Assembly (NCBI GenBank): GCA_003566395.1
Contig: PXDL01000163.1
Coordinates: 1 to 10,885, forward strand
Source of the DNA: Balneolia bacterium
Lineage (GTDB): Bacteria > Bacteroidota > Rhodothermia > Balneolales > Cyclonatronaceae
Direction: 5' to 3'
Length of the DNA stretch: 10,885 nucleotides
Shown: piece by piece, positions 1-7,796 of the stretch
How positions within the stretch are numbered: position 1 is the first letter of the stretch
Layout: each line of letters starts with the position of its first letter
Position numbers and translations under genes: made by a program
The notes under the pieces: model-generated
The model's input: only the letters and a program-made list of their open reading frames with translations
Told to the model about the DNA's origin: nothing
The model's database searches: none

Positions 1-201
1 CTGCCTTCTTCTCGTGGTTGAGGTGCATGAAGATGAGGGCGACGAGGGTGGCTTTGGTGGTGGCGATGAGGAGGCCGACGACGGCGTCCCAGACATCGAA
101 GCCGTGGCCGCCGATGAGGCGTTCGAGCGGATACCAGTTTGCCACGGCCACGGTGAGGATGGTGCCGATGAAGAGGAGACCGAAGACGATGAGGTAGGAG
201 C
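1..201 (-). other. Cytochrome c oxidase subunit IV-like segment (foreign or misjoined)
   Basis: Residues 164-230 of the left-edge frame read as two hydrophobic helices: YLIVFGLLFIGTILTVAVA, then a hydrophilic turn, then AVVGLLIATTKATLVALIFM, ending in HLNHEKK. This matches the pattern of the small bacterial cytochrome c oxidase subunit IV family, whose second helix typically ends in KATLVALFFMHL followed by a charged tail. Such proteins are membrane subunits of the haem-copper oxidase and normally begin close to an EEIKKA-like stretch. Codon use differs sharply from the rest of the window: all 11 leucines are CTC, all 6 isoleucines ATC and all 4 phenylalanines TTC, whereas the adjoining DUF255 part mixes CTC, CTT, CTG, TTA and TTG and mostly uses TTT. 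Family assignment rests on the hydrophobic pattern and tail motif alone. I infer that this piece comes from another locus or organism. Confidence 0.6.
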
Positions 202-691
202 GCGTCGCTTTTTTGATTTCTTCAGCCCGGCTTTCTGCCTGCTTTCGGTCGGTGGTCCAGATTTCCTGAAGCCGGTGCAGAATCTGCATAAAAGAGGGCT
301 GACCATGCACGGGACGGGGCGGAAAATAGGTTCCCCCGAATACGGGCACGCAGTCCGGGGTGAGCCAAACGCTCATGGGCCATCCTCCGCGGCCGGTCAT
401 CATTTGTACCGATTCCATATACAGCGCATCGATATCCGGGCGCTCCTCCCGGTCCACTTTGATGGAAACGAAGTGCTTGTTCAAAAAACCGGCTGTTTCC
501 GGGTCTTCAAACGATTCGTGCTCCATCACATGGCACCAGTGACAGCTCGAATACCCGACGGAGAGAAAAATGAGCTTATCTTCTGCTTTGGCTTTTTTCA
601 GGGCCTCATCGCCCCAGGGAAACCAGTCAACCGGGTTTTCGGCATGCTGTAAAAGGTAGGGTGATGCGGATGATGCGAGTCGGTTGGGCAT
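1..691 (-). CDS. Partial DUF255 (YyaL/SSP411-like) thioredoxin-fold protein, joined in frame to a COX IV-like membrane segment
   Basis: This reading frame is open from an ATG at 689-691 to the left edge (230 codons, no stop). Residues 1 to about 155 are a clear DUF255 N-terminus: the SPYLLQHAENPVDWFPW entry motif, a thioredoxin-like C50-H-W-C53 site followed by HVME, then KVDREERPDID, GRGGWPMSVWLTPD and GGTYFPP. DUF255 proteins are normally about 650-700 residues, with a large alpha/alpha-barrel domain following; their biochemical role is poorly defined (thioredoxin-like, cytosolic). Here the expected continuation is absent. From about residue 160 the protein becomes a two-helix membrane segment resembling bacterial cytochrome c oxidase subunit IV. 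An AGGAA stands about 12 nt before the start. A second ATG 5 nt upstream is out of frame and rejected. The gene lies 91 bp downstream of rimO on the same strand. The DUF255 identification is firm. Whether the joined product exists in a cell is doubtful. Confidence 0.8.
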   Translation of the reverse strand, partial: MPNRLASSASPYLLQHAENPVDWFPWGDEALKKAKAEDKLIFLSVGYSSCHWCHVMEHESFEDPETAGFLNKHFVSIKVDREERPDIDALYMESVQMMTGRGGWPMSVWLTPDCVPVFGGTYFPPRPVHGQPSFMQILHRLQEIWTTDRKQAESRAEEIKKATRSYLIVFGLLFIGTILTVAVANWYPLERLIGGHGFDVWDAVVGLLIATTKATLVALIFMHLNHEKKA

Positions 692-782
692 GGCATTGCA
701 GATTTCCTGAATAAGACCGCCGGAATTATCGTCGGAGAAAAAGCGTGATGATCAGGCCCGCAGTTGTACGGGTCATGTAATA

Positions 783-2099
783 CTAAAGCCTTTTTTTGAT
801 GATGCCAAACAGGTCGTGGGCTTCCACGTCGGTGATTTCGGCCAGATAGAACGAGCCCGCACGCAGGTCTTTGGTGTCGAAGCCCTCATCGGCACCCTGA
901 ACGATGAACTCGTTATCAACTTCCGGACAGTCGTATTCGGTACGTCCGTAGGCCACGCCCTGATCTATGCGGTCGATAAGGACCGGCATCTCTTTACCGA
1001 TCAGCATCATATTATGATCCATTGAAATGTCTTCCTGAAGCTCCATCACCTCTTTTACGCGCCGCATCTTTTCCCGTTCCCCTATGGGATCGCCCAGCGG
1101 AAAAGCAGTAGTGTCGTCTTCCTGCGAATAGGGAAAAACGCCTACACGGTGAAAACGAACATCTTTCATGAACTCAAGCAGGCTCGCGAAGTCTTCTTTG
1201 GTTTCTTCCGGATAGCCTACAATGAAGGTGGTGCGCAGCCGGATATCAGGCACTTCATCTTTTATGAGCCCGATTAGTTCACGCAGCCGTTTTTCGGTTA
1301 CGCCCCGGCGCATGGATTTAAGGACGCGGGTACTGCTATGTTGAATGGGCATATCCAGGTAGTTGCAGATATTTTCCCGTTCGCGGATAACCGGAAGGAT
1401 TTGAACCGGAAATTTTGCAGGGTAAGCATAAAGTAAGCGGATCCAGCGGAACCCGATATCGGATAGCCGTTTCAGCAGCTCATCCAGCTTCCGGCCGTTG
1501 TAGAGATCAAGGCCGTAGTAGGTAAGGTCCTGCCCGATAAGTATGAGTTCCTTTACGCCTTTTTCCTGAAGTTTTCGGGCCTCGGCTTCAAGTTCGTCCA
1601 TCGGTTTTGAGCGGTGACCGCCCCGCATGATGGGAATTGCACAAAAAGAACAGGGGTTGTCGCATCCTTCTGAGATTTTGAGATAGGCGTAATGAGACGG
1701 GGTGCTTAGGCTGCGTTCGCCGATCAAATCATACTTGTATTCGCCTCCGAGGGCGTGCAGGATTTCCGGAAGATGGCGGGAGCCGAAGTAATCATCCACT
1801 TCAGGAATATCATGCCGGAGATCATCGGCATAGCGGTCGGAAAGGCAGCCCATCACCAAAAGACGTTCAATCTTACCTTCTTCTTTCAGCCGAACGCCGT
1901 CCAGGATATGGTTTATAGATTCCTGCTTGGCCGATTCTATAAACCCACAGGTGTTGATAACCAGCACGTCCGCCTGGTCCGGGCGCTCTGAGATATCGAA
2001 TTTATTTGCTTTGCACTGGGCAAGAAGCACCTCGGAATCGACATCATTCTTGGAACACCCAAGGGTGTGTACATGTACTTTGGGCGGCTTGGTTTTCAT
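783..2099 (-). CDS. rimO: Ribosomal protein S12 methylthiotransferase RimO
   Basis: RimO is a radical-SAM enzyme that adds a methylthio group to a conserved aspartate of ribosomal protein S12, using two [4Fe-4S] clusters. The N-terminal UPF0004 domain carries its three cluster cysteines in LGCSKN (C15), INTCGF (C51) and VMGCLSDRY (C85). The radical-SAM domain has the CxxxCxxC motif at C146, C150 and C153, within SEGCDNPCSFCAIP, followed by RGGHRSK. The C-terminus (about 370-438) fits a TRAM domain (MPVLIDRIDQ, and the end of the protein). RGGHRS and the 438-residue length favour RimO over the tRNA enzyme MiaB, whose signature is RGREQSR. The ATG lies 43 bp after the tatC stop in an A-rich leader without a clear Shine-Dalgarno site. 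It probably shares a transcript with tatC, glyA and rpiB. No defect is seen. Confidence 0.95.
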   Translation of the reverse strand: MKTKPPKVHVHTLGCSKNDVDSEVLLAQCKANKFDISERPDQADVLVINTCGFIESAKQESINHILDGVRLKEEGKIERLLVMGCLSDRYADDLRHDIPEVDDYFGSRHLPEILHALGGEYKYDLIGERSLSTPSHYAYLKISEGCDNPCSFCAIPIMRGGHRSKPMDELEAEARKLQEKGVKELILIGQDLTYYGLDLYNGRKLDELLKRLSDIGFRWIRLLYAYPAKFPVQILPVIRERENICNYLDMPIQHSSTRVLKSMRRGVTEKRLRELIGLIKDEVPDIRLRTTFIVGYPEETKEDFASLLEFMKDVRFHRVGVFPYSQEDDTTAFPLGDPIGEREKMRRVKEVMELQEDISMDHNMMLIGKEMPVLIDRIDQGVAYGRTEYDCPEVDNEFIVQGADEGFDTKDLRAGSFYLAEITDVEAHDLFGIIKKRL

Positions 2100-2142
2100 G
2101 GGGTATTTTTACTGATGGAAAACTTCGGATGAGAGTCGTGGG

Positions 2143-2997
2143 TCAGCCGGACGGCGCACCTTCTTTGCCCCATATTTCGCGGTCTCGTTTGCGGTTTACC
2201 ACGCGGCTAATAGCAATACCGAGCTGATAGAGCAGAATGAGGGGAATGCCGATTAGCATTTGAGAAACGGGGTCGGGAGGTGTCAGAAACGCGGCAACAA
2301 GAAAACAAATTACGATGGCCACTTTCCGGTAGCGGAGCATAAGCTCGGGGGTCAGAATTCCCAGTTTAGAGAGAATATAACTGACCATCGGGAGTTGGAA
2401 AATGATTCCGCACGCCAGAATCCACATGGTAACGGCCGAGAAGTAGGCGGTGATATCAATATCGTTTCGGACCGTTTCGGAAAGCTGAAACTGGGCAAAA
2501 AACTGCACCGCAAAAGGAACCAGCACCAGATACCCGAAACTGACGCCTATCAGAAAGAGCATGATAATGTTGAAGGAGACAAAGCGCGTTTTCCGTTTTT
2601 CAGGGCTTTCGAGCGCCGGCTCAACAAATTTCCAGAGTTGGTAAATAAACAGGGGGGAACCGATTATGAAACCAACCACGATGAGCGTGCCCCAGTAGGT
2701 GAAAAACTGTCCGGGCAGACGGCGGTTCTGAAGCGATACGTCAACGGCTTCAAGGCCTACAAATTTGTAAACAAAGAAATCTGCGTAAACCGGACCGAGA
2801 AGGACAACATCAATCAGGAAATCGGAAAAGATAAACGCGATCACCACACCCAGAACTACGCCCCCCAGCCCTTTGATTATCCTCCACCTGAGTTCCTCAA
2901 GATGATCGAGAAACGACATGCTGTCGGTTTTGAGATTGGGAGGTTCGGGGCTCGGAAGCTCCCGGTCCATAATTTGCCGTTGTGCAGTAGTAGACAC
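2143..2997 (-). CDS. tatC: Sec-independent (twin-arginine) translocase subunit TatC
   Basis: TatC is the inner-membrane receptor that recognises twin-arginine signal peptides and, with TatA/TatB, exports folded proteins. The amphipathic entry motif MSFLDHLEELRWRI (residues 27-40) includes E35 and R37, matching E15 and R17 of the E. coli protein. The first cytoplasmic loop FVEPALESPEKRKT (124-137) carries E133, which aligns with E. coli E103. FLTPPDPVSQ (238-247) is the conserved signature before the last helix. Six hydrophobic helices can be traced. At 284 residues it is longer than the E. coli protein (258), through an N-terminal extension and a longer first periplasmic loop (about 60-100). 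The start is GTG; an AAGGA at 3002-3006, 4 nt before it, supports GTG over the ATG at codon 10. tatA/tatB genes are not in the window. It lies 55 bp after glyA and 43 bp before rimO. Confidence 0.95.
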   Translation of the reverse strand: MSTTAQRQIMDRELPSPEPPNLKTDSMSFLDHLEELRWRIIKGLGGVVLGVVIAFIFSDFLIDVVLLGPVYADFFVYKFVGLEAVDVSLQNRRLPGQFFTYWGTLIVVGFIIGSPLFIYQLWKFVEPALESPEKRKTRFVSFNIIMLFLIGVSFGYLVLVPFAVQFFAQFQLSETVRNDIDITAYFSAVTMWILACGIIFQLPMVSYILSKLGILTPELMLRYRKVAIVICFLVAAFLTPPDPVSQMLIGIPLILLYQLGIAISRVVNRKRDREIWGKEGAPSG

Positions 2998-3001
2998 GCA
3001 G

Positions 3002-3006
3002 TCCTT
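3002..3006 (-). promoter_or_regulatory. Shine-Dalgarno site for tatC GTG start
   Basis: AAGGA stands 4 nt upstream of the GTG at 2995-2997. It stands out because the neighbouring genes (rimO, glyA, rpiB) show no such match, and it decides the GTG start against an internal ATG nine codons later. Confidence 0.45.
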
Positions 3007-3052
3007 ATGCTAAATATTGAGTTATTTCAGATGATGTTGATTTTTCGGGGTT

Positions 3053-4357
3053 TCATACAACGGCGGCATCATAAAGCGGGAAGCGTTCACAAAGTTCTTT
3101 CACTTCCTGAGCCACGCCGAGGTGAATCGTATCGTCTTCCGGAGCGGAGAGCACTTTGTTAATGAGTTTGGCCAGATATTCAAATTCAGGCTCTTTCATT
3201 CCGCGTGTGGTAAGGGCGGGTGTGCCCAATCGGATTCCCGAGGTTACAAAAGGACTTTCCGTATCAAACGGAACCATGTTTTTGTTCACCGTTATTTCTG
3301 CGCGTCCGAGTATCTGCTCGGCCGTTTTGCCGGTCAGGTTTTTGTTGCGAAGGTCTATAAGCAGTAAATGATTGTCTGTTCCGCCGCTCACAAGATTGTA
3401 ACCCATTTCCACAAAGGCCGCGCCCATGGCTTTGGCATTCCGGATTACCTGCTTCTGATAGGTTTTGAAATCAGGCTGAAGTGCTTCGCCGAAGGCTACT
3501 GCTTTGGCGGCAATCACGTGCATCAGCGGACCACCCTGCGTTCCGGGAAATACGGCGCTGTCGAGCACTTCGCTCCAGTTTTTCACACGCCCTGATTTCG
3601 GTGCTACCACTCCGAGCGTGTTTTCCTTATCCCTTCCGACAAGAATCATCCCGCCGCGCGGACCGCGCAGGGTTTTGTGCGTGGTTGTGGTTATTACATG
3701 CGCCCAGGGGATGGGATCGTTGAGCAGCCTGGCGGCAATTAAGCCGGCCGTGTGCGCCATATCCATCCATAGGAAAGCTCCGGTTTCATCGGCAATATCT
3801 CGGAAGGCTTCGTAGTCGAAATCCCGGGTATAGGCAGAAGCACCGATGGAAATCATTTTGGGCTTAACCTGCTTGGCCTTGTCGCGGATTCTGTTCATGT
3901 CCAGACGGCCCGTCTCTTTTTCGACTCCGTAAAAATGAGCTTCATGCATTATGCCGCTGAAGTTGACCGGAGAACCGTGCGTGAGATGACCGCCGTGGGA
4001 GAGATCAAACCCGAGCAGTTTTTCACCCGGTTTCATAAACGCCAGGTAAACGGCTGCATTAGCCTGTGCCCCTGAATGAGGCTGAACATTAACCCACTCG
4101 GCTCCAAACAGTGATTTAGCCCGGTCTCGGGCGAGGTCTTCAACCACATCTACAAATTTGCAACCTCCGTAATAGCGTTTTCCGGGCAGGCCTTCGGCAT
4201 ATTTGTTGGTCAGAGACGATCCCATTGCTTCCATTACGGCTCTTGATGCAAAGTTTTCGGAAGCGATCATTTCGGCGTTCTGATTCTGCCGTTCGGTTTC
4301 TTTCTCAACCAGCCGGAACACCTCCGGATCCTGTTCGTTCAGTCTTGTATTAATCAT
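3053..4357 (-). CDS. glyA: Serine hydroxymethyltransferase
   Basis: GlyA is a cytosolic PLP enzyme that interconverts serine and glycine while passing a one-carbon unit to tetrahydrofolate. The aminotransferase fold type I sequence is complete at 434 residues. Motifs seen: MIASENFAS near the N-terminus, NKYAEGLPGKRYYGG (51-65), HSGAQAN (94-100), DMAHTAGLIAA with the cofactor-binding D199 and H202, and the PLP-lysine signature TTTTHKTLRGPRGG with K228. After GPRGG, the stretch leading to the conserved SAVFPGTQGGP is longer than in E. coli, as in FCB-group enzymes. FVTSGIRLGTPALTTRG near the C-terminus completes the signature. The start lies only 11 bp after the rpiB stop, so co-transcription, perhaps with translational coupling, is likely. 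No clear Shine-Dalgarno site is seen. All key residues are present. Confidence 0.97.
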   Translation of the reverse strand: MINTRLNEQDPEVFRLVEKETERQNQNAEMIASENFASRAVMEAMGSSLTNKYAEGLPGKRYYGGCKFVDVVEDLARDRAKSLFGAEWVNVQPHSGAQANAAVYLAFMKPGEKLLGFDLSHGGHLTHGSPVNFSGIMHEAHFYGVEKETGRLDMNRIRDKAKQVKPKMISIGASAYTRDFDYEAFRDIADETGAFLWMDMAHTAGLIAARLLNDPIPWAHVITTTTHKTLRGPRGGMILVGRDKENTLGVVAPKSGRVKNWSEVLDSAVFPGTQGGPLMHVIAAKAVAFGEALQPDFKTYQKQVIRNAKAMGAAFVEMGYNLVSGGTDNHLLLIDLRNKNLTGKTAEQILGRAEITVNKNMVPFDTESPFVTSGIRLGTPALTTRGMKEPEFEYLAKLINKVLSAPEDDTIHLGVAQEVKELCERFPLYDAAVV

Positions 4358-4368
4358 ATGCTGCGGGA

Positions 4369-4809
4369 TCAGTCTTTGGAGTTGATTTGAATTTTATCGA
4401 CGCGGGTTTGATGCCTGCCGCCTTCGAATTCGGCGTTCAGCCAGGCGGTTACAATCTCTTTGAGTTCGTTTTCGTCCAGAAATCTGCCGGGCAGACAAAG
4501 AACGTTTGCGTTATTATGCTGTGCGGCCAGTGTTGCAATTTCAGATGTCCAGGCAAGAGCGGCGCGAACACCGGGAAACTTGTTGGCGGTCATGCACATG
4601 CCCTGGCCGGAGCCGCAAACCAGGATGCCGCGGTTGTATTCCCCGTCGGTGATGGCGGATGCGACCAGTTTGGCGAAATCGGGGTAATCTACCGAGCCTT
4701 CTGTGTGGGTGCCGTAGTCCACCGGCATGTGGCCGAGTGATTCCAGGACTTTTTTAATCTGTTCTTTAGCCGGATAGCCGGCATGGTCGGAAGCTATGGG
4801 TATAATCAT
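4369..4809 (-). CDS. rpiB: Ribose-5-phosphate isomerase B
   Basis: RpiB interconverts ribose 5-phosphate and ribulose 5-phosphate in the non-oxidative pentose phosphate pathway. The 146-residue protein starts with the LacAB/RpiB signature IASDHAG (D8, H9). The catalytic-loop CGSGQGM carries the proposed base Cys65, which marks the RpiB type with a cysteine rather than the glutamate of mycobacterial enzymes. HNNANVL (H98) and GGRHQTRVDKI (R132, H133, R136) supply the phosphate- and sugar-binding residues. The length is usual for the family (about 145-150). The ATG is preceded by TTCCAGTC, with no Shine-Dalgarno match. It lies 63 bp after the DUF4159 gene and 11 bp before glyA on the same strand. 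A LacA/B-type galactose-6-phosphate isomerase or an allose-6-phosphate role is less likely given this context. Confidence 0.95.
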   Translation of the reverse strand: MIIPIASDHAGYPAKEQIKKVLESLGHMPVDYGTHTEGSVDYPDFAKLVASAITDGEYNRGILVCGSGQGMCMTANKFPGVRAALAWTSEIATLAAQHNNANVLCLPGRFLDENELKEIVTAWLNAEFEGGRHQTRVDKIQINSKD

Positions 4810-4872
4810 GACTGGAATTTAACGCTAATTTGGATGATATAGAAAGATTGCATCAACGATAGCAAGCGTAAT

Positions 4873-5592
4873 TTACCTTTCACTGGTGAAGGCATAAACG
4901 AGCAAATTTACGCCCATCTGAAGTGATGCGCGTGTGACCTCCTCCGGGTTGTCGTGTACGTCGTAAGCCCAGCCGTCGGCCAGGTTGGTTTCGTAGGTGT
5001 AATACACGGCAAGCCTGCCATTCCGGAAAATTCCGAATCCCTGCGGAGGGAGACCGTCGTGCTCGTGAATCTTGGGAAGCCCGTCGGGAAACTCGAACAC
5101 CTGATTATATATAGGGTAATCCGGCGGCAGTTCAACCAGTTCGTCGTCCGGGAAAGCGGTGTTTAAAAATTCACGGACGTAAGGATCGAACCCGTAGTCG
5201 TCATCAATGTAGAGAAAACCGCCGTTGTCAACATATTCGCGGATGTTCGATGCCTCCGACTGATTAACAGCCAGGTTGCCGTGGCCGGTCATGAAAGCAA
5301 ATGCATAGCGATGGATGTCGCGGCTGCCGATATGGACATCATCATATCGGTCGCTAAGGGAAATCGGGACCTGCTGACGTGCGAAACGAATCAGATTGGT
5401 GAGGGCGGAGGGGTCGTTATACCAGTCGCCGCCGCCTCTGTACTGAATACGGGCTATGCGGTATTCATCGGCATTTTCGGTTTCGGAAAGCGTTTCGACC
5501 GAAGAAGGTGTGGATGCCGTCAGGTCGGGAGTGCCGGAAAACCCGACCGAAAAAATGAGAATAATTAAAATGGTGCGAAAAAAAGACTTCAT
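4873..5592 (-). CDS. Secreted DUF4159 domain protein
   Basis: This encodes a 239-residue exported protein of unknown function. The chosen ATG (5590-5592) gives a typical signal peptide: MKSFF, then a hydrophobic TILIILIFSVGF core, and a small-residue region up to about residue 27. An ATG 17 codons upstream (5643) would put a non-signal stretch in front and would overlap the candidate promoter, so it is rejected. The mature part starts with YRIARIQYRGGGDWYNDPSALTNL and continues with FAFMTGHGN, then NIREYVDNGGFLYIDDDYG, the pattern I associate with DUF4159, which has a glutamine-amidotransferase-like fold. Near the end, PDGLPKIHEHDGLPPQGFGI and RLAVYYTYETNLADGWA are also typical. No enzymatic residues can be assigned. 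It is the first gene of the minus-strand train leading into rpiB, and lies back to back with the amylase gene. Confidence 0.8.
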   Translation of the reverse strand: MKSFFRTILIILIFSVGFSGTPDLTASTPSSVETLSETENADEYRIARIQYRGGGDWYNDPSALTNLIRFARQQVPISLSDRYDDVHIGSRDIHRYAFAFMTGHGNLAVNQSEASNIREYVDNGGFLYIDDDYGFDPYVREFLNTAFPDDELVELPPDYPIYNQVFEFPDGLPKIHEHDGLPPQGFGIFRNGRLAVYYTYETNLADGWAYDVHDNPEEVTRASLQMGVNLLVYAFTSER

Positions 5593-5886
5593 AGAAAAGG
5601 GATAGTGAAAGAAATGCCGTGTGCCCGAAAGAAGCAGTTGCAAAATACCGCTTTAAATGCGGCTTCAAAAATTCAACGAATCTGCACGGAATCCATTATA
5701 TTAGTGCTTCTTTTATACGGACTGTATCTGTGTTTAGGAGGTATTCCTCCACTTTTGTTAAAGCCGGTGGGGATATGGTCCCATCCGGATACGGGAAGGT
5801 GGAAATCCGGTCCCGGTTTCATTTATTACTTGCCGTTGCCTGTAGAACGATACGAGGGCAACTATCGATCCTAACTAAAACTGTTT
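5593..5886. other. Divergent intergenic region (DUF4159 / amylase)
   Basis: This 294-bp gap separates the minus-strand DUF4159 gene from the plus-strand amylase gene and must hold both promoters. A candidate minus-strand promoter is listed separately. Two small perfect hairpins lie here: CCGC/GCGG with a TTTAAAT loop at 5648-5662, inside that promoter's spacer, and GGAGG/CCTCC with a TATT loop at 5737-5750. No plus-strand promoter can be picked with confidence. The amylase start is preceded by an A/T-rich leader (AACTAAAACTGTTT) without a Shine-Dalgarno sequence. An 89-codon plus-strand open frame at 5605-5874 shows no family features and is not called. Confidence 0.6.
5641..5668 (-). promoter_or_regulatory. 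Candidate Bacteroidota-type promoter for the DUF4159-rpiB-glyA-tatC-rimO train
   Basis: On the minus strand a TTG (5666-5668) is followed, after 18 nt, by TATTTTG (5641-5647). This is close to the known Bacteroidota -33/-7 pattern of TTG, about 19 nt, TAnnTTTG. It would place transcription start about 40 nt before the ATG at 5592, which agrees with the chosen start codon. The -7 box is one T short of consensus, so this is a candidate only. Confidence 0.3.
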
Positions 5887-7779
5887 ATGATAAAACGCAT
5901 TGTAATCACTCTGTTTCTGATTTTGTTTATTGTAATAACCGGCTGTGCGCAACCGCAGCAAATCATCGAACGAGTTGAACCGCCGCACTGGTGGACCGGT
6001 TTTGAGCAAACCGAACTGCAGCTCCTGGTCTATGGTGAAGAAATCGGGAGTTCCCGTGTAAGCTTTGATTATCCCGGTGTGGAGCTGCGCAGAAAAGTGA
6101 GCACCGAAAATCCCAATTATCTGTTCGTCTATCTCGATATTACCGGGGATGCAAGGCCCGGAACCATCACCTTTAACTTTCACCATAAGCAGGGTAGCCT
6201 TACATACGATTATGGGCTGCATGAACGTCGGGGTTCGGAAAACAGGCATCAGGGTTTCGACAGCAGCGACGTCATTTACCTGTTGATGCCCGACCGCTTC
6301 GCCAATGCAGACCCCTCCATCAGTGAAATAGATGGAATGCTTGAAGGAGTGGATATGGATGAACCCTATGCACGTAAAGGCGGCGATATTCAGGGCATTA
6401 TTGATAATCTCGGCTATATCAGGGATCTGGGCATGACCGCCATCTGGCTGAATCCTATCCTTGAAAACGATATGCCTTACCATTATGAGATCGGAGCCGG
6501 GTTTTATCACGGGTACGCCGCAACGGATATGTACCGGGTAGATCGTCGTTTCGGCAGCAATGACGATTTCAAACGTCTCGTCGGTACGTCTCAGGAAATG
6601 GGGATGAAGGTAATCATGGATAAAATTCATAATCACGTGGGCACCCATCACTGGTTCATAAAAGACCTGCCGTCCTCTGACTGGGTCCATGATCAGGAGG
6701 AATACGGCAACACCTCGTACCGGACGAACACGATAATGGATCCCTACGCCTCCGATTACGATTACAACAAAACCGTGCGCGCCTGGTTTGTGGACGAGAT
6801 GCCTGATCTGGATCAGCGGAACCCGCTGCTGGCCGACTACCTCATTCAAAATACGCTCTGGTGGATTGAAGATGCCGGAATCGACGGAATCCGCATGGAT
6901 ACGCACGCTTATCCCTATCCCGATTATATGGCCGAATGGACCAGACGTGTACTCGAAGAATATCCTGATTTCAATATTGTGGGTGAAGTCTGGATGCCGG
7001 ATACGCCCACAACGGCATGGTGGCAGTATGATTTTCCGACCAAATCGGGCTATAACTCGTATCTGCCGAGCGTTACCGATTTCCCGCTCTGGAGCGCGGT
7101 CTCTGCCGCATTAAATGAGGGAGGCGGTTGGGATACGGGCATGTCGAGGCTCTATTACACCCTGGGCCAGGATTTTCTGTACACCGATCCGCTGCTGAAC
7201 GTGATTTTCCTCGACAATCACGACTTAACCCGTTTCGCCGATATTGTGGGCCGTGATCCCGATAAATACAAGCTCGGACTTGCCTTTATCATGACCACCC
7301 GCGGTATCCCTCAGATTTATTACGGCACCGAAATTATGATGGATATGGGAGGCGACAGCCACGACCCTGCCAAGCGAATCCCGTTTCCGGGAGGATGGCC
7401 GGGAGACGAAATTAATGCGTTCACCGAACAGGGACGGGCCGACCTTGGGCGGGAGACAGGGCTTCCGGTGCCCGAGATTTTTGATTATGTGAAAACACTC
7501 AGCCACTGGCGCGCCGATAAAGAGGTAATTCATACCGGAAAGCTGCGTCATTTTGTGCCGGAACAGAATGTATATGTCTATTTCCGCTACAACGACGAGG
7601 AAACAGTAATGGTGATTCTCAATGGTGATGACCGCGGCAAAGAACTGAACATGGCGCGCTTCTCCGAACTGACCGACGGGTACGAAACCGGCAGGGACGT
7701 AATCAGCGGCCGGTCCTTTTCAACAGAAGGCGCGATTCAGCTTGGCCCCCGCGAGGCGCTGATTCTTGAGCTTGAGTAG
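5887..7779 (+). CDS. SusA-like GH13 alpha-amylase/neopullulanase lipoprotein
   Basis: This glycoside hydrolase family 13 enzyme is predicted to cleave starch, pullulan or cyclodextrin-type alpha-glucans outside the cytoplasm. The N-terminus MIKRIVITLFLILFIVITGC is a lipoprotein signal with Cys20 as the lipid anchor. Residues about 28-115 form a beta-sandwich domain of the cyclomaltodextrinase-N type. The TIM barrel starts at VIYLLMPDRFAN (129-140). All four GH13 regions are intact: region I DKIHNH (245-250), region II GIRMDTHAY with nucleophile D338, region III GEVW with acid/base E367, and region IV FLDNHD with D446. MPDLDQRNP (305-313) is typical of SusA-type neopullulanases. A short C-terminal beta domain (about 545-630) ends the 630-residue protein. 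It is followed at 17 bp by another lipoprotein gene, probably co-transcribed. Exact substrate and side of the membrane cannot be read from the sequence. Confidence 0.93.
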   Translation: MIKRIVITLFLILFIVITGCAQPQQIIERVEPPHWWTGFEQTELQLLVYGEEIGSSRVSFDYPGVELRRKVSTENPNYLFVYLDITGDARPGTITFNFHHKQGSLTYDYGLHERRGSENRHQGFDSSDVIYLLMPDRFANADPSISEIDGMLEGVDMDEPYARKGGDIQGIIDNLGYIRDLGMTAIWLNPILENDMPYHYEIGAGFYHGYAATDMYRVDRRFGSNDDFKRLVGTSQEMGMKVIMDKIHNHVGTHHWFIKDLPSSDWVHDQEEYGNTSYRTNTIMDPYASDYDYNKTVRAWFVDEMPDLDQRNPLLADYLIQNTLWWIEDAGIDGIRMDTHAYPYPDYMAEWTRRVLEEYPDFNIVGEVWMPDTPTTAWWQYDFPTKSGYNSYLPSVTDFPLWSAVSAALNEGGGWDTGMSRLYYTLGQDFLYTDPLLNVIFLDNHDLTRFADIVGRDPDKYKLGLAFIMTTRGIPQIYYGTEIMMDMGGDSHDPAKRIPFPGGWPGDEINAFTEQGRADLGRETGLPVPEIFDYVKTLSHWRADKEVIHTGKLRHFVPEQNVYVYFRYNDEETVMVILNGDDRGKELNMARFSELTDGYETGRDVISGRSFSTEGAIQLGPREALILELE

Positions 7780-7796
7780 GCGGCATCACCCTGAAA

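Noticed and set aside
14..652. A 212-codon plus-strand open frame over the DUF255 gene
   Set aside because: The opposite strand encodes unmistakable DUF255 motifs. The plus frame is an acidic, repetitive shadow.
2260..3162. A 300-codon plus-strand open frame antisense to tatC and the end of glyA
   Set aside because: It crosses two clearly coding minus-strand genes. Its translation is low-complexity and charged, with no family features.
5605..5874. An 89-codon plus-strand open frame in the divergent intergenic region
   Set aside because: It has no ribosome site or family match and overlaps the candidate minus-strand promoter. One hydrophobic stretch is not enough to call it.
5875..6906. A 343-codon open frame on the minus strand, antisense to the amylase
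   Set aside because: It lies fully over the conserved GH13 catalytic domain on the other strand, has no recognisable motif, and its composition follows from the codon use of the real gene.
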